Shown here piece by piece: positions 55,495-64,000 of a stretch of DNA of 64,000 bases. The notes beneath the pieces are model-generated. The model did not search any database, was not told the origin of the DNA, and worked only from the letters and a program-made list of their open reading frames with translations. Source of the DNA: Sporotomaculum syntrophicum. Lineage in GTDB: Bacteria; Bacillota; Desulfotomaculia; Desulfotomaculales; Desulfallaceae. Position numbers and translations under genes: made by a program. Where the stretch lies: the NCBI RefSeq assembly GCF_009932395.1, contig NZ_LSRS01000003.1, positions 559,860 to 623,859 of the forward strand, written 5' to 3'. The stretch's first letter is position 1; each line of letters starts with the position of its first letter.

Positions 55495-55751
55495 TCCAGT
55501 GTTATAGATTCATAATATTGTTGTAAAAGCCGAGCACTTTGCTTTAATAATTTGGCTTCATTTTCAAAAGCATTCTTTATTTCTGGGTCAACTGTGTTGC
55601 CGGCGTAAAAATCACATTTTCTAGCTGCAACTTGAGTTTCTGAAATCATTTTTACAAGGTACGCACCTTCTTTTATCCTTTGAACTGTTAAAGGATCAAA
55701 TTCTCGTAATTGTGGCTGATTTGTGTTATTTGCATTAAATAAATTTAGCAT
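55491..55751 (-). CDS. Small spore-coat-like protein, first gene
   Basis: An 86-aa protein with an Asn/Gln-rich start and a helical body (LTVQRIKEGAYLVKMISETQVAARKCDFYAGNTVDPEIKNAFENEAKLLKQSARLLQQYYE). The ATG follows GAGAAGAGG. It forms a two-gene unit with the next small protein. It resembles small helical coat or spore-associated proteins; function not established. Confidence 0.5.
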   Translation of the reverse strand: MLNLFNANNTNQPQLREFDPLTVQRIKEGAYLVKMISETQVAARKCDFYAGNTVDPEIKNAFENEAKLLKQSARLLQQYYESITLE

Positions 55752-55867
55752 TAAAAACGCCTCTTCTCTTTTTTATATTTAGAGTGTATGCTTACCAATA
55801 AAAATATACATTAAAGAACCAATTAAAGGTTTCCTTTAAAATCTTTAATTCCTGCCGATTGCATATT

Positions 55868-55917
55868 AAAAAAAGTATAATCATCCCCTCTTTTTACCTG
55901 GAGAGATTATACTTTTT
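55868..55917. terminator. Bidirectional terminator
   Basis: 13-bp inverted repeat AAAAAGTATAATC / GATTATACTTTTT with T runs on both strands. It ends the 46-codon gene upstream on the minus strand. Confidence 0.85.
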
Positions 55918-55953
55918 CGTTAATAATTTTGCTTAAATTGCCGTTGGTACCGT

Positions 55954-56094
55954 TTATCTATATAGCACATCCTTACCTGATAGAGCCTTCATTGTCTCAG
56001 CCATACGTTCTTCATTGGATTCATCGATTTCCTTCAGATTGTCCAAGTCATCTTCAAATATTTTTTTATAGTGCTTCCTGTTTTCGATATCCAT
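55954..56094 (-). CDS. Small acidic hypothetical protein, 46 aa
   Basis: A short frame with an ideal ribosome site (AAGGAGG, 8 nt before ATG) and its own terminator 35 nt past the stop. The protein is highly charged (MDIENRKHYKKIFEDD, ESNEERMAETMKALSG) and probably helical. No family is recognised. The strong initiation signals support expression. Confidence 0.6.
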   Translation of the reverse strand: MDIENRKHYKKIFEDDLDNLKEIDESNEERMAETMKALSGKDVLYR

Positions 56095-56149
56095 TATAAA
56101 TTCCTCCTTAGTGTAATTGCTCTTTAGTTTGCCTGATAATTGTTACTAT

Positions 56150-56168
56150 TAATCCCCGCAGGGGATTT
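56150..56168 (-). terminator. Hairpin after amt
   Basis: Stem AATCCCC / GGGGATT around a three-base loop, about 60 nt past amt. The T tract is weak. Confidence 0.45.
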
Positions 56169-56228
56169 GTTTATTCATTGTTTAGGAAGTGATTGCCAAT
56201 GAGCTCGGAGGAATATACTGGAATTTAC

Positions 56229-57554
56229 TTACTTGCCTGCTTGCACCGTACCGGTAAGTTTAATCGCTATTTGATCAGTTCCCTGGCCGGCGCCATACCC
56301 AATACCTTTCAGAGAATCGGTAGCCAAACCGGTATAAGCAGCAATACCGTGTTCATTAAGGTCCATACCCTCAAACTCCTCATCTCCCGATACGCGGATT
56401 CCTACCGCTGCCTTGAGCAGAGAAAACGCAACAAACGTTGCTCCGAAGGACCAGAGGGACACGCTCAACACCCCAAGAGCCTGCACCAACAACTGGTGGG
56501 TGCCGCCGCCAAATAAAAGCCCGCCCTGCTGGGCAAAGAGCCCCACCGCCAAAGCGCCCCAGGTGCCCCCTACCCCGTGTACCGCAATTGCGCCAACCGG
56601 GTCATCAGCCCTGATACGGTCAAAAAATTCCACCGCCAAAACCACCAGCATACCTGCCACAGCGCCAATAATAACCGCGCTGCCCGGGCCTACATAAGCC
56701 GTACCCGCTGTAATAGCCGCCAGACCGGCCAGAGCACCGTTGGCAGCCATACTGGGATCAGCCTTGCCATAACGCCGCATAGTAAACAATATCCCGGCGG
56801 TACCGCCGGCTGCTGCTGCCAGGTTAGTGGTAAGCGCTATACGAGCAATATTAAGATCGAGCCCGGAAAGTGAACTGCCCGGATTAAAGCCAAACCAGCC
56901 GAACCATAAGATAAATGTACCCAGGAAAGCCAGGTGCATATTGTGGGCCGGCAGGACATTTAAACTGCCATCCTTGTTGTATTTATCACGACGCGGCCCC
57001 AGTACCAGTACCGCAGCCAGCGCCGCCCAGCCGCCCACGGCGTGCACTGCCGCTGAACCGGCAAAATCCAGCATGCCCAGCTCGCTCAGCCAGCCTCCGG
57101 AACCCCAAACCCAATGTCCTGCCACAGGGTAAATTAAAGCCGTGCAGATTAAAGTGAAAACAATATAAGGACTGAACTTCATACGCTCAGCTACAGCACC
57201 CGAAATAATTGAAGCCACGGCCACGGCAAATGCAGCCTGAAACAGCCAGTATGCATAAATGGGCACACGCAGGTCAATATGCTCCAGGTTGCCGCCCAGG
57301 AAAAAACCACTGCCCCCAAAAATTCCCGCGATATTAATGCCGTACATCACCCCAAACCCGATAGCCCAGAAACCCAGCATCCCCACAGTGGTATCGGTAA
57401 ATACCTTCATTACAATATTCAGCGAATTTTTAGCTCTGATGAACCCGGCTTCCAAAAAAGCGAACCCGGCTTCCATAAAGAAAACCAGTGCCGCGCAGAG
57501 TAACACCCAGACAGTATCGATACCGGCAGCTAAATCCTTAATTCCCAGTTCCAT
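56229..57554 (-). CDS. amt: Ammonium transporter
   Basis: A 441-aa Amt/Rh channel with 11 predicted TM helices. Features are the DTVWVLLCAALVFFMEAGFAFLEAGFIRAKN first helix pair, AVHAVGGWAALAA (pore His), FNPGSSLSG and VHGVGGTWGALAVGLFA (second pore His). It conducts ammonium. No glnK/PII gene adjoins it, which is unusual for amt. Its leader carries a dual-hexaloop ANTAR target and terminator, so expression is predicted to follow the ANTAR regulator near glnA. Confidence 0.96.
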   Translation of the reverse strand: MELGIKDLAAGIDTVWVLLCAALVFFMEAGFAFLEAGFIRAKNSLNIVMKVFTDTTVGMLGFWAIGFGVMYGINIAGIFGGSGFFLGGNLEHIDLRVPIYAYWLFQAAFAVAVASIISGAVAERMKFSPYIVFTLICTALIYPVAGHWVWGSGGWLSELGMLDFAGSAAVHAVGGWAALAAVLVLGPRRDKYNKDGSLNVLPAHNMHLAFLGTFILWFGWFGFNPGSSLSGLDLNIARIALTTNLAAAAGGTAGILFTMRRYGKADPSMAANGALAGLAAITAGTAYVGPGSAVIIGAVAGMLVVLAVEFFDRIRADDPVGAIAVHGVGGTWGALAVGLFAQQGGLLFGGGTHQLLVQALGVLSVSLWSFGATFVAFSLLKAAVGIRVSGDEEFEGMDLNEHGIAAYTGLATDSLKGIGYGAGQGTDQIAIKLTGTVQAGK

Positions 57555-57725
57555 AATTCACACTCCCATAAAATAAATTAGGACACCTGTGTTATTAACC
57601 AACACGAGCGTCCTTGCCCTGAAAAACCCATCGATGGGATATTAGAAACCCATTTTGTGCGCCGCACCCAAAACCAGACTAACCGTCATGCCGTGTATAC
57701 CTTAGTGTGAAAGTGAAAAAGCATT

Positions 57726-57800
57726 AAAAAAAGCCCTAACCCGTATAAAACACGGCAATCAGGACCTTCCTTGGTCGGTTTTTGATACAACCTTGTATCA
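57726..57800 (-). promoter_or_regulatory. ANTAR antitermination leader of amt
   Basis: On the minus strand: P1 UGAUAC-AAGGUU-GUAUCA (57800-57783), a 6-nt linker, and P2 GACC-AAGGAA-GGUC (57776-57763). Both loops are six bases with A1 and G4. A terminator hairpin (CCU...CCGU / ACGG...AGG, then seven T) begins at the last bases of P2. The layout matches the glnA leader. Confidence 0.88.
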
Positions 57801-57810
57801 TTTTTATTAC

Positions 57811-57839
57811 ATTATATGTTTTATGTTCGAATTTAGCAA
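57811..57839 (-). promoter_or_regulatory. amt promoter
   Basis: TTGCTA, 17-nt spacer, perfect TATAAT on the minus strand. Transcription would start only a few bases before hairpin P1. Confidence 0.75.
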
Positions 57840-57886
57840 TAGTTAGATAAATATTTAAATAAGTTATTGCAAATTAAATATCTATC

Positions 57887-57915
57887 TTCGCAACCAGTCT
57901 TGTTTGTAATATAAT
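57887..57915 (+). promoter_or_regulatory. nadE promoter
   Basis: TTCGCA, 17-nt spacer, perfect TATAAT. The predicted start is just before the first leader hairpin. Confidence 0.6.
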
Positions 57916-57935
57916 CTTAATATAATGAAACTTCA

Positions 57936-58004
57936 CAGGTCAATGAAGACTTGAGCAAGGCAATGGTGCCCGGCATTCTCTTTTTATGAATGCCGGGCAT
58001 TTTT
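57936..58004 (+). promoter_or_regulatory. ANTAR antitermination leader of nadE
   Basis: P1 CAGGUC-AAUGAA-GACUUG (57936-57953, 6-bp stem) is followed after 5 nt by P2 GGC-AAUGGU-GCC (57959-57970). Both loops have A1 and G4. P2's 3' arm lies inside the 5' arm of a strong terminator (TGCCCGGCATTC / GAATGCCGGGCA, then TTTTT), which stands 34 nt before the nadE start. The P2 stem is short, so this is slightly weaker than the other two leaders. Confidence 0.8.
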
Positions 58005-58037
58005 ATTTAAAAAAACCATTAAACGGGAGTGATCGAT

Positions 58038-59666
58038 ATGCTCATTGCATTGGCCCAGATAAACCCGGTGGTGGGTGATTTGGAGTACAACACCGGCAAA
58101 ATATTGGAGTATATCAACAAAGCCGGCGCAGCACGGAGTGATCTGGTAGTTTTTCCGGAATTGGCTATAACCGGCTACCCGGCACAGGACCTGCTGTTGA
58201 ACAAACAGTTCCTCGATGCCGTTGAAATTAAGCTGCAGGATATCTGTCGTGCCGTTGGTGATACCGGCGTTATCTTAGGCGTGCCCATGCGGGGCAACAA
58301 GGGGCTTTATAACGCGGCAGCGCTAATGTATCAGGGGAAATTGCGTGACGTGCAATATAAGAGTTTGCTGCCTGTTTATGATGTCTTTGATGAAAAAAGA
58401 TATTTCGAACCTGCCGAAGTAAGAAAATGTATTGTTTTTAAAGGCCGCCGGCTGGGTGTAACCATTTGCGAGGACATCTGGAACGATAAAGATTGCTGGA
58501 ACAGGCAACGGTATGCTATTGATCCCCTGGAAGAACTTGTACATCAGGGCGCCGAGATCATCATCAATTTGTCCGCCTCACCTTATCACTATGGCAAATA
58601 TGCCCTGCGTACCGGCATGCTCGGCAAACTTGCCGCCAAATACCAAGTGAATATGGTTTATGTCAACCAGGTTGGAGGCAATGACCACCTGATATTTGAC
58701 GGGTCCAGCGTGGTCGTTAATAAAGCAGGTTCCCTTTGCCAGCGATTAAATAAATTCACCGAGGATTTTGCGTTGATTAATACCGGTGAATTAAGTAAAG
58801 GTGAATTCAATGAAACCGGACAGGAGGATATTGGCTGGATTTACGAGGCGCTCCTGTTGGGTACCCGGGACTACCTGTTTAAAAATGGTTTTGGCCGGGC
58901 GCTGGTGGGTTTGAGCGGAGGTATAGATTCATCGGTAACCGCGGCCATTGCCGCCGCAGCCCTGGGTACGGACAACGTGGTGGGCGTATCCATGCCATCC
59001 CGCTACTCTTCCGAGGGGAGTAAGGACGACGCCTATTTACTGGCCGAAAATCTTGGTATCAAATACCGCCAGCTACATATTGATAATATCTTTAAGGCTT
59101 ACACTGAACTTTTCAACCCGGAAGGCCGCCCCATTATGGATCTGGCGGAAGAAAACATTCAGGCCCGCATCAGAGGCAATATACTCATGTTTATCTCCAA
59201 CCGCGAAGGTCAGATGGTTCTGACTACAGGCAACAAGTCGGAGATGGCTATGGGCTACAGTACAATATACGGAGACATGGCCGGGGGATTAAGCGTCCTC
59301 GCGGATGTGCCCAAGGTAATGGTTTACCGGCTGGCTGAATATATAAACCGGGAAAAGGAGGTTATCCCCCGGAACGTAATCAGCAAACCGCCCTCCGCCG
59401 AATTGAGGCCCGACCAAAAAGATGAGGACAGCCTGCCTCCCTACGAGGTGCTGGATCAAATTCTCAAAGCCTATATTGAGGATATTAAACCCATTGATGA
59501 AATTGTCGCTATGGGTTTTAACCGTGGACTGGTTCTAGATATAACGCGCCGGGTGGATACTGCCGAATATAAACGCCAGCAGGCCCCTCCCGGGTTACGG
59601 GTAACCTCCAGGGCCTTCGGACCGGGACGCCGCATGCCTGTTGCCCAGCACTGGCATATAAAATAA
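58038..59666 (+). CDS. nadE: Glutamine-dependent NAD+ synthetase
   Basis: A 542-aa two-domain enzyme. The N-terminal nitrilase-like glutaminase domain (1-~265) has VFPELAITGYPAQDLL (Glu), the catalytic Lys in YKSLLP and the nucleophile Cys in VTICEDIW. The C-terminal ATP-pyrophosphatase domain has LSGGIDSSVTAAIAA and TGNKSEMAMGYSTIYGDMAG. It amidates deamido-NAD using ammonia from glutamine. The ATG is placed with GGAG at 8 nt. It is divergent from amt, and both have ANTAR-type leaders, tying NAD synthesis to nitrogen supply. Confidence 0.95.
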   Translation: MLIALAQINPVVGDLEYNTGKILEYINKAGAARSDLVVFPELAITGYPAQDLLLNKQFLDAVEIKLQDICRAVGDTGVILGVPMRGNKGLYNAAALMYQGKLRDVQYKSLLPVYDVFDEKRYFEPAEVRKCIVFKGRRLGVTICEDIWNDKDCWNRQRYAIDPLEELVHQGAEIIINLSASPYHYGKYALRTGMLGKLAAKYQVNMVYVNQVGGNDHLIFDGSSVVVNKAGSLCQRLNKFTEDFALINTGELSKGEFNETGQEDIGWIYEALLLGTRDYLFKNGFGRALVGLSGGIDSSVTAAIAAAALGTDNVVGVSMPSRYSSEGSKDDAYLLAENLGIKYRQLHIDNIFKAYTELFNPEGRPIMDLAEENIQARIRGNILMFISNREGQMVLTTGNKSEMAMGYSTIYGDMAGGLSVLADVPKVMVYRLAEYINREKEVIPRNVISKPPSAELRPDQKDEDSLPPYEVLDQILKAYIEDIKPIDEIVAMGFNRGLVLDITRRVDTAEYKRQQAPPGLRVTSRAFGPGRRMPVAQHWHIK

Positions 59667-59670
59667 TGAA

Positions 59671-59695
59671 GACCTTGGCCTAACCCGCCAAGGTC
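59671..59695. terminator. Hairpin between convergent nadE and carB-dapF
   Basis: Perfect 9-bp stem GACCTTGGC / GCCAAGGTC. It has no strong T tract on either side, so efficiency is uncertain. Confidence 0.55.
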
Positions 59696-59708
59696 ACTTG
59701 CTGATTTA

Positions 59709-62700
59709 CTATATTTCTATTAGGCCTTCAAACACCTTCTTGACCTTCCCGGTCATATAAACCGTGTCGTCGGTGTATTTAACGAAAAGATCTCCGCCTT
59801 TTAGTTTCACCGTGATATATTCTTCCTTTTTGCAGTAACCATTGAGTACCGCCGCAACCGCAGCCGCACACGCGCTGGTACCGGCGGCTAATGTTTCACC
59901 GCTGCCCCGCTCCCAGACTCTCATTTTAATTGTATTTTTATTAATTACTTTCACAAATTCTGCGTTGACTCGTTCAGGAAACAAATCTGAGTATTCAAAG
60001 GCCGGACCTTCCACTTCAATTTTTACACGTTCCAGACTGTCGCAAAACACTACACAATGCGGGTTCCCCATAGAAACACAAGTTATGTGGTAATGCCTGT
60101 CATCAATTGCTACCGGCACATTTATTATCTCATGTCCAGGTAAATTAACAGGGATATATTTGGGTTCAAGCTCTGCATTACCCATATCCACACACACAGA
60201 ATCAACCTTGCCGTTTTGCATATAAAGCTTAAGTTTTCTAATTCCGCTTACAGTTTCAATGGTTATTTCATCTTTATCCGTCATGTGATTGTCGTAAAGA
60301 TATTTTCCAATGCAGGCAATAGCGTTACCGCTCATTTTACCTTCACTGCCATCCAGGTTAAACATCCGCATTTTGGCCTCGGCTCTTTCCGAAGGCAATA
60401 TCAGCACAACCCCATTACCACCAATGCCATAATTCCTGTCCGACAAATGCACACTCAAGGATTCAGGACTATCAACGTTCTGGTCAAAACAGTTAAAATA
60501 AATGTAATCATTGCCGCAGCTCTGCATTTTCGTGAATTTTAGCTGTAGGGGCTCACTCCTCATATGGTTTATATCAACTAACTCGGTGCTTTGCTCGGAA
60601 TATCTACTCTTGAGGCTGCCGGCCAGCGCATTGGCGGTATCCAGCGAGGTCAAGCAAGGAATTGACGCCTCCACCGCTTTGCGGCGAATTTTTACGCTGT
60701 CCAGCTTGGGTATGCGGCCCCTGGTCGATGTCGAAATAATATAATTTACCTTACCGCTTTCCAAGAGTGTTATAATATTGTCCTCTGCTTCGTGAATCTT
60801 GTTCACAGGAATCACATCCAGTCCGGCTTCCTCGATAATCTTCGCCGTACCATGCGTTGCGTATAAGTGAAAACCCATATCTGCATATTTTCTCGCAATG
60901 TCAACAATCTCCGGTTTGTCACGGTCACGTATTGTAATCAGCACCCCGCCTTGCTTAACCATCTTATAACCGGCAGCCACCAACCCCTTGTACAGTGCTT
61001 CATCGAGAGATTTGCCAATGCCTAAAACTTCACCCGTTGACTTCATCTCCGGCCCCAAATGCACATCTACATCGGTCAGTTTTTCAAAGGAAAAGACAGG
61101 TACTTTTACTGCGATATAAGGTGGTGTTTTAAAAAGTCCCGTACCATAACCCATATCCTTCAAGCTCTCACCCAATATCGCCCTGGTCGCAAGTTCCACC
61201 ATCGGTACGCCGGTTACTTTACTAATATAAGGAATCGTACGTGAAGAGCGGGGATTGACTTCAATTACATAAATTTCACTGTTATGGATGACATACTGAA
61301 TGTTGATCAAACCGTGCGTGTCTAAAGCCAGCGCAAGCTTCTCCGTATAGGCAATAACTCGTTCGATCAATTCGCCGCCGAGATTCCAGGCGGGATAAAC
61401 CGCAATCGAATCGCCGGAATGGATGCCGGCCCGTTCAATATGCTCCATGATGCCCGGGATGAGGATATCCTTGCCGTCACAGATAGCATCGACCTCGATT
61501 TCAATACCGGAAAGGTATTTATCGATTAAGACCGGATTCTCAATATTGTGTGCGAGGATGATATCCATATATTCGAGAATATCTTCATCACTAAAGGCAA
61601 TAATCATATTTTGCCCGCCGAGCACATAGGACGGGCGCATCAGTACAGGGTATTCGAGCTTTCTGGCTGCTTGTATCGCCTCTTCCCTGTTCATAACAGT
61701 ATAACCCTGCGGGCGTTTAATCGATAAGCGCTCCAACAAAGCATCAAAGCGTTCTCTGTCTTCAGCAGCATCGATACTGTCGGCTGAAGTACCAAGGATC
61801 CTAACTCCCTGCGCTTCAAGAAACTTGGTCAGCTTAATAGCCGTTTGCCCGCCAAAAGCAACTACTACCCCGTAAGGCCTCTCGGTTTGGATGACATTCA
61901 GCACGTCCTCTTCCGTCAGAGGTTCAAAATATAACCGGTCGGCCGTATCAAAGTCGGTTGATACCGTTTCCGGGTTGTTATTAACAATAACGACCTCATA
62001 ACCGGCTTTTTTCAAAGCCCAAACGCAGTGCACCGATGCATAGTCAAACTCAATGCCCTGGCCGATGCGGATAGGCCCGGAACCAAAAACAATAATTGTT
62101 TTCTTTCCGGTATTCCTGGCTGAGATAAACTGTTTGGCTTCATTGACCTGGTCATAGGTAGAATAGAAATAAGGTGTCTCAGCTGCAAATTCAGCGGCAC
62201 AGGTATCCACCATTTTAAACGAAGCGACGAGCGGTTGCTCAATCTTGCTGCCGGAAAGCCTCTCAATGACTTTATCCGGATAGCCCAGCGTTTTCGCCCT
62301 TTGATACAGTTCCCGGGTCAAATTCCCACCTTGCAGTTCCGTTTCCAGCACCGTAAGATGAGCAAGCTTATGCAAAAACCACGGGTCAATCTTGGTTACT
62401 TCATGAATTAACGCACAGGATATGCCCCGTTTCAATGCTTCAAATATTACAAAGAGTCGTTCATCGTCACACCTAGCGAGCAGCTGCTCAATTTGCGTAT
62501 CGGTCAGTTCCTTTAGCTTGGTCAGGTTTAGACTGTCGAGGGAAATCTCAGCCCCGCGCACCGCCTTCATGATGGCCTGCTCAAAGCTCGTACCGATGGC
62601 CATAACTTCCCCCGTTGCTTTCATCTGCGTACCAAGCGTGCGCCGGGCATATACAAATTTATCAAACGGCCACTTGGGGAGTTTTACCACCACATAATCA

Positions 62701-63749
62701 AGAGCCGGTTCAAAACAGGCGCAGGTCTTGCCTGTCACAGCATTCTGAATCTCATCAAGTGTAAAACCAATGGCGATTTTGGCAGCTACCTTCGCTATTG
62801 GATACCCCGTCGCCTTTGAAGCAAGAGCTGAAGAGCGGGACACCCTGGGGTTAACCTCAATAACTGCATACTCAAAACTATGGGGATTAAGGGCAAACTG
62901 GCAATTGCAGCCGCCCTCGACACCCAGCGCAGTGATAATATTTAGCGAAGCCGAGCGCAGCATTTGGTACTCCTTATCGGAGAGTGTCACCGCTGGAGCA
63001 ATGACAATGCTGTCACCCGTATGCACACCAACCGGGTCAAAGTTCTCCATGCTGCAAACCGTGATCACATTACCGGCATGGTCACGCATTACCTCAAACT
63101 CAATCTCTTTCCAACCGGAAATGCACTTTTCAACCAATATCTGCGTGATAGGAGAAAGCCGTAACCCGGCAGCGGCAATGACGCGAAGTTCCTCTTCGTT
63201 ATTGGCAATACCTCCGCCGGTGCCGCCCAGCGTAAAAGCCGGTCGAACAATAACCGGATAAGCTATCTCCTGGGCAAAGGCGAGTGCCGCAGGTACATCG
63301 TAAACGACCTGTGAGGGGATAACCGGCTCGCCAATGGACAACATCGTATCCTTGAACATTTTCCTGTCTTCTGCTTGATCAATGGTCGCAGGATTAGCTC
63401 CCAATAACCGCACACCGTGTTTTTCCAAAAACCCCTCTCTGGCCAACTGCATGGCAAGGGTAAGCCCCGTTTGTCCCCCCAGCGTTGCTAAAACGCTATC
63501 AGGACATTCTTTAATAATGATCCTTTTAACAGTTTCCACCGTCAGAGGCTCGATATAAATTTGGTCGGCCATAGCGTTGTCGGTCATAATGGTAGCAGGG
63601 TTTGAGTTTACCAATACTACTTCTAGACCTTCTTCTTTAAGCGCGCGGCACGCTTGCGTGCCTGCATAATCAAATTCCGCAGCCTGCCCGATAACGATTG
63701 GTCCCGACCCAATGACAAGAACCTTCTTAATGTCCCGGTTTAGCGGCAT
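59709..63749 (-). CDS. carB: Fusion of carbamoyl-phosphate synthase large subunit and a diaminopimelate epimerase-like domain
   Basis: A 1346-residue protein. Residues 1-~1060 are a complete CarB: two ATP-grasp halves ([22 protein letters not shown] and [22 protein letters not shown] mark their starts) and the C-terminal MGS-like allosteric domain. Residues ~1063-1346 are DapF-like ([48 protein letters not shown]). An internal ATG at 60563 with GAGGAG nearby marks the former dapF start. The second catalytic Cys is kept, but the first is Ser (GKMSGNA). Start ATG directly follows the carA stop. CarB makes carbamoyl phosphate for pyrimidines and arginine. Confidence 0.93.
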   Translation of the reverse strand: MPLNRDIKKVLVIGSGPIVIGQAAEFDYAGTQACRALKEEGLEVVLVNSNPATIMTDNAMADQIYIEPLTVETVKRIIIKECPDSVLATLGGQTGLTLAMQLAREGFLEKHGVRLLGANPATIDQAEDRKMFKDTMLSIGEPVIPSQVVYDVPAALAFAQEIAYPVIVRPAFTLGGTGGGIANNEEELRVIAAAGLRLSPITQILVEKCISGWKEIEFEVMRDHAGNVITVCSMENFDPVGVHTGDSIVIAPAVTLSDKEYQMLRSASLNIITALGVEGGCNCQFALNPHSFEYAVIEVNPRVSRSSALASKATGYPIAKVAAKIAIGFTLDEIQNAVTGKTCACFEPALDYVVVKLPKWPFDKFVYARRTLGTQMKATGEVMAIGTSFEQAIMKAVRGAEISLDSLNLTKLKELTDTQIEQLLARCDDERLFVIFEALKRGISCALIHEVTKIDPWFLHKLAHLTVLETELQGGNLTRELYQRAKTLGYPDKVIERLSGSKIEQPLVASFKMVDTCAAEFAAETPYFYSTYDQVNEAKQFISARNTGKKTIIVFGSGPIRIGQGIEFDYASVHCVWALKKAGYEVVIVNNNPETVSTDFDTADRLYFEPLTEEDVLNVIQTERPYGVVVAFGGQTAIKLTKFLEAQGVRILGTSADSIDAAEDRERFDALLERLSIKRPQGYTVMNREEAIQAARKLEYPVLMRPSYVLGGQNMIIAFSDEDILEYMDIILAHNIENPVLIDKYLSGIEIEVDAICDGKDILIPGIMEHIERAGIHSGDSIAVYPAWNLGGELIERVIAYTEKLALALDTHGLINIQYVIHNSEIYVIEVNPRSSRTIPYISKVTGVPMVELATRAILGESLKDMGYGTGLFKTPPYIAVKVPVFSFEKLTDVDVHLGPEMKSTGEVLGIGKSLDEALYKGLVAAGYKMVKQGGVLITIRDRDKPEIVDIARKYADMGFHLYATHGTAKIIEEAGLDVIPVNKIHEAEDNIITLLESGKVNYIISTSTRGRIPKLDSVKIRRKAVEASIPCLTSLDTANALAGSLKSRYSEQSTELVDINHMRSEPLQLKFTKMQSCGNDYIYFNCFDQNVDSPESLSVHLSDRNYGIGGNGVVLILPSERAEAKMRMFNLDGSEGKMSGNAIACIGKYLYDNHMTDKDEITIETVSGIRKLKLYMQNGKVDSVCVDMGNAELEPKYIPVNLPGHEIINVPVAIDDRHYHITCVSMGNPHCVVFCDSLERVKIEVEGPAFEYSDLFPERVNAEFVKVINKNTIKMRVWERGSGETLAAGTSACAAAVAAVLNGYCKKEEYITVKLKGGDLFVKYTDDTVYMTGKVKKVFEGLIEI

Positions 63750-64000
63750 TTATTTCACTCTCCTCACCAAGTCAATAAATTGATCGAATAAGAATCCGGT
63801 ATCCAAGGGTCCTGCTGCAGCCTCAGGATGAAACTGGGTTGAGAAAGCAGGCATATTTTGATATGCAATTCCTTCGCAGGTACCATCATTGGCATTCAGA
63901 TGACTTAAATGAGCGTGGGCAGGTAAGCTATCGGGAACAACAGCGTAGCCATGATTCTGGCTGGTTATATAAACCCTGCCCGTTTTTAAATCTTTGACAG
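63750..64000 (-). CDS. carA: Carbamoyl-phosphate synthase small subunit, C-terminal part (continues past window edge)
   Basis: The last ~82 codons of the glutaminase subunit. [13 protein letters not shown] and [26 protein letters not shown] carry the His and Glu of the GATase triad; the Cys lies outside the window. Its stop codon is directly followed by the carB start, so the two are co-translated. Confidence 0.92.
   Translation of the reverse strand, partial: VKDLKTGRVYITSQNHGYAVVPDSLPAHAHLSHLNANDGTCEGIAYQNMPAFSTQFHPEAAAGPLDTGFLFDQFIDLVRRVK

Noticed and set aside
56193-57576. Plus-strand frames opposite amt
   Set aside because: They are low-complexity shadows of a GC-rich membrane protein gene and have no initiation signals.

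Overview
The window comes from a low-to-moderate GC, Gram-positive, anaerobic, spore-forming Firmicute. It looks like a Desulfotomaculum/Pelotomaculum-type member of the Peptococcaceae. The evidence is a spore coat cotJC segment, a Spo0M-type sporulation protein, an S-layer-homology protein, rubrerythrin with a PerR-type repressor, a selenocysteine formate dehydrogenase with NuoE/NuoF-like subunits, MazEF and ANTAR-type nitrogen control. The genus is inferred from gene content only.

Layout. 1-3.4 kb: the 5' part of a membrane sensor gene, then a large serine recombinase abutting a cotJC gene that has lost its first ~50 codons. This is the geometry of an intervening element inserted in a sporulation gene. 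3.4-6.5 kb: small hypothetical genes, a nucleotidyltransferase, a PNPOx-fold protein and a TM1266-type regulator. 6.5-13 kb: tRNA-Gly and tRNA-Asp, a YbaK-type deacylase, an HtrA protease with a two-component system, a nitroreductase, a Nudix hydrolase, rubrerythrin and PerR. 13-18.6 kb: an fdhC-fdhB-fdhA(Sec)-focA operon. 19-25.6 kb: a thioesterase, Spo0M and a tetR-hlyD-ABC export operon. 25.8-30.3 kb: biotin genes bioBDA and divergent bioF, with BirA-type operators between them. 30.3-34.5 kb: an enoyl-CoA hydratase, a frameshifted SLH protein, an unknown hydrolase-like protein, an ABC ATPase remnant, a DEDDh exonuclease and tRNA-Arg. 34.5-38 kb: an ECF sigma/anti-sigma/ABC exporter operon. 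38-43.3 kb: tsaE-tsaB-rimI, a receiver protein, an amidohydrolase, a C26 peptidase and mazEF. 43.3-59.7 kb: orphan ilvH, glnA, an ANTAR regulator, gdhA, an IclR regulator, a PPDK-like fusion, a VapBC-type module, a broken DUF255 gene, small coat-like proteins, amt and nadE. 59.7-64 kb: the 3' end of carA and a carB-dapF fusion.

The most coherent system found is a nitrogen RNA-antitermination regulon. An ANTAR response regulator sits beside glnA. The leaders of glnA, amt and nadE each contain two hairpins with six-base loops that have A at position 1 and G at position 4. In each case the second hairpin overlaps the 5' arm of an intrinsic terminator, which is the architecture expected of ANTAR antiterminator targets. 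GS, GDH, ammonium channel, glutamine-dependent NAD synthetase and carbamoyl-phosphate synthase genes cluster here, so the module links ammonium/glutamine status to transcription.

Other notable items are the cotJC/serine recombinase junction, a CarB-DapF fusion whose DapF half has Ser where the first catalytic Cys is expected, the fdhA UGA codon with a SECIS hairpin, three tandem BirA-like palindromes, a TetR gene without a usual start codon, and two genes broken by small indels (SLH protein, DUF255 protein).
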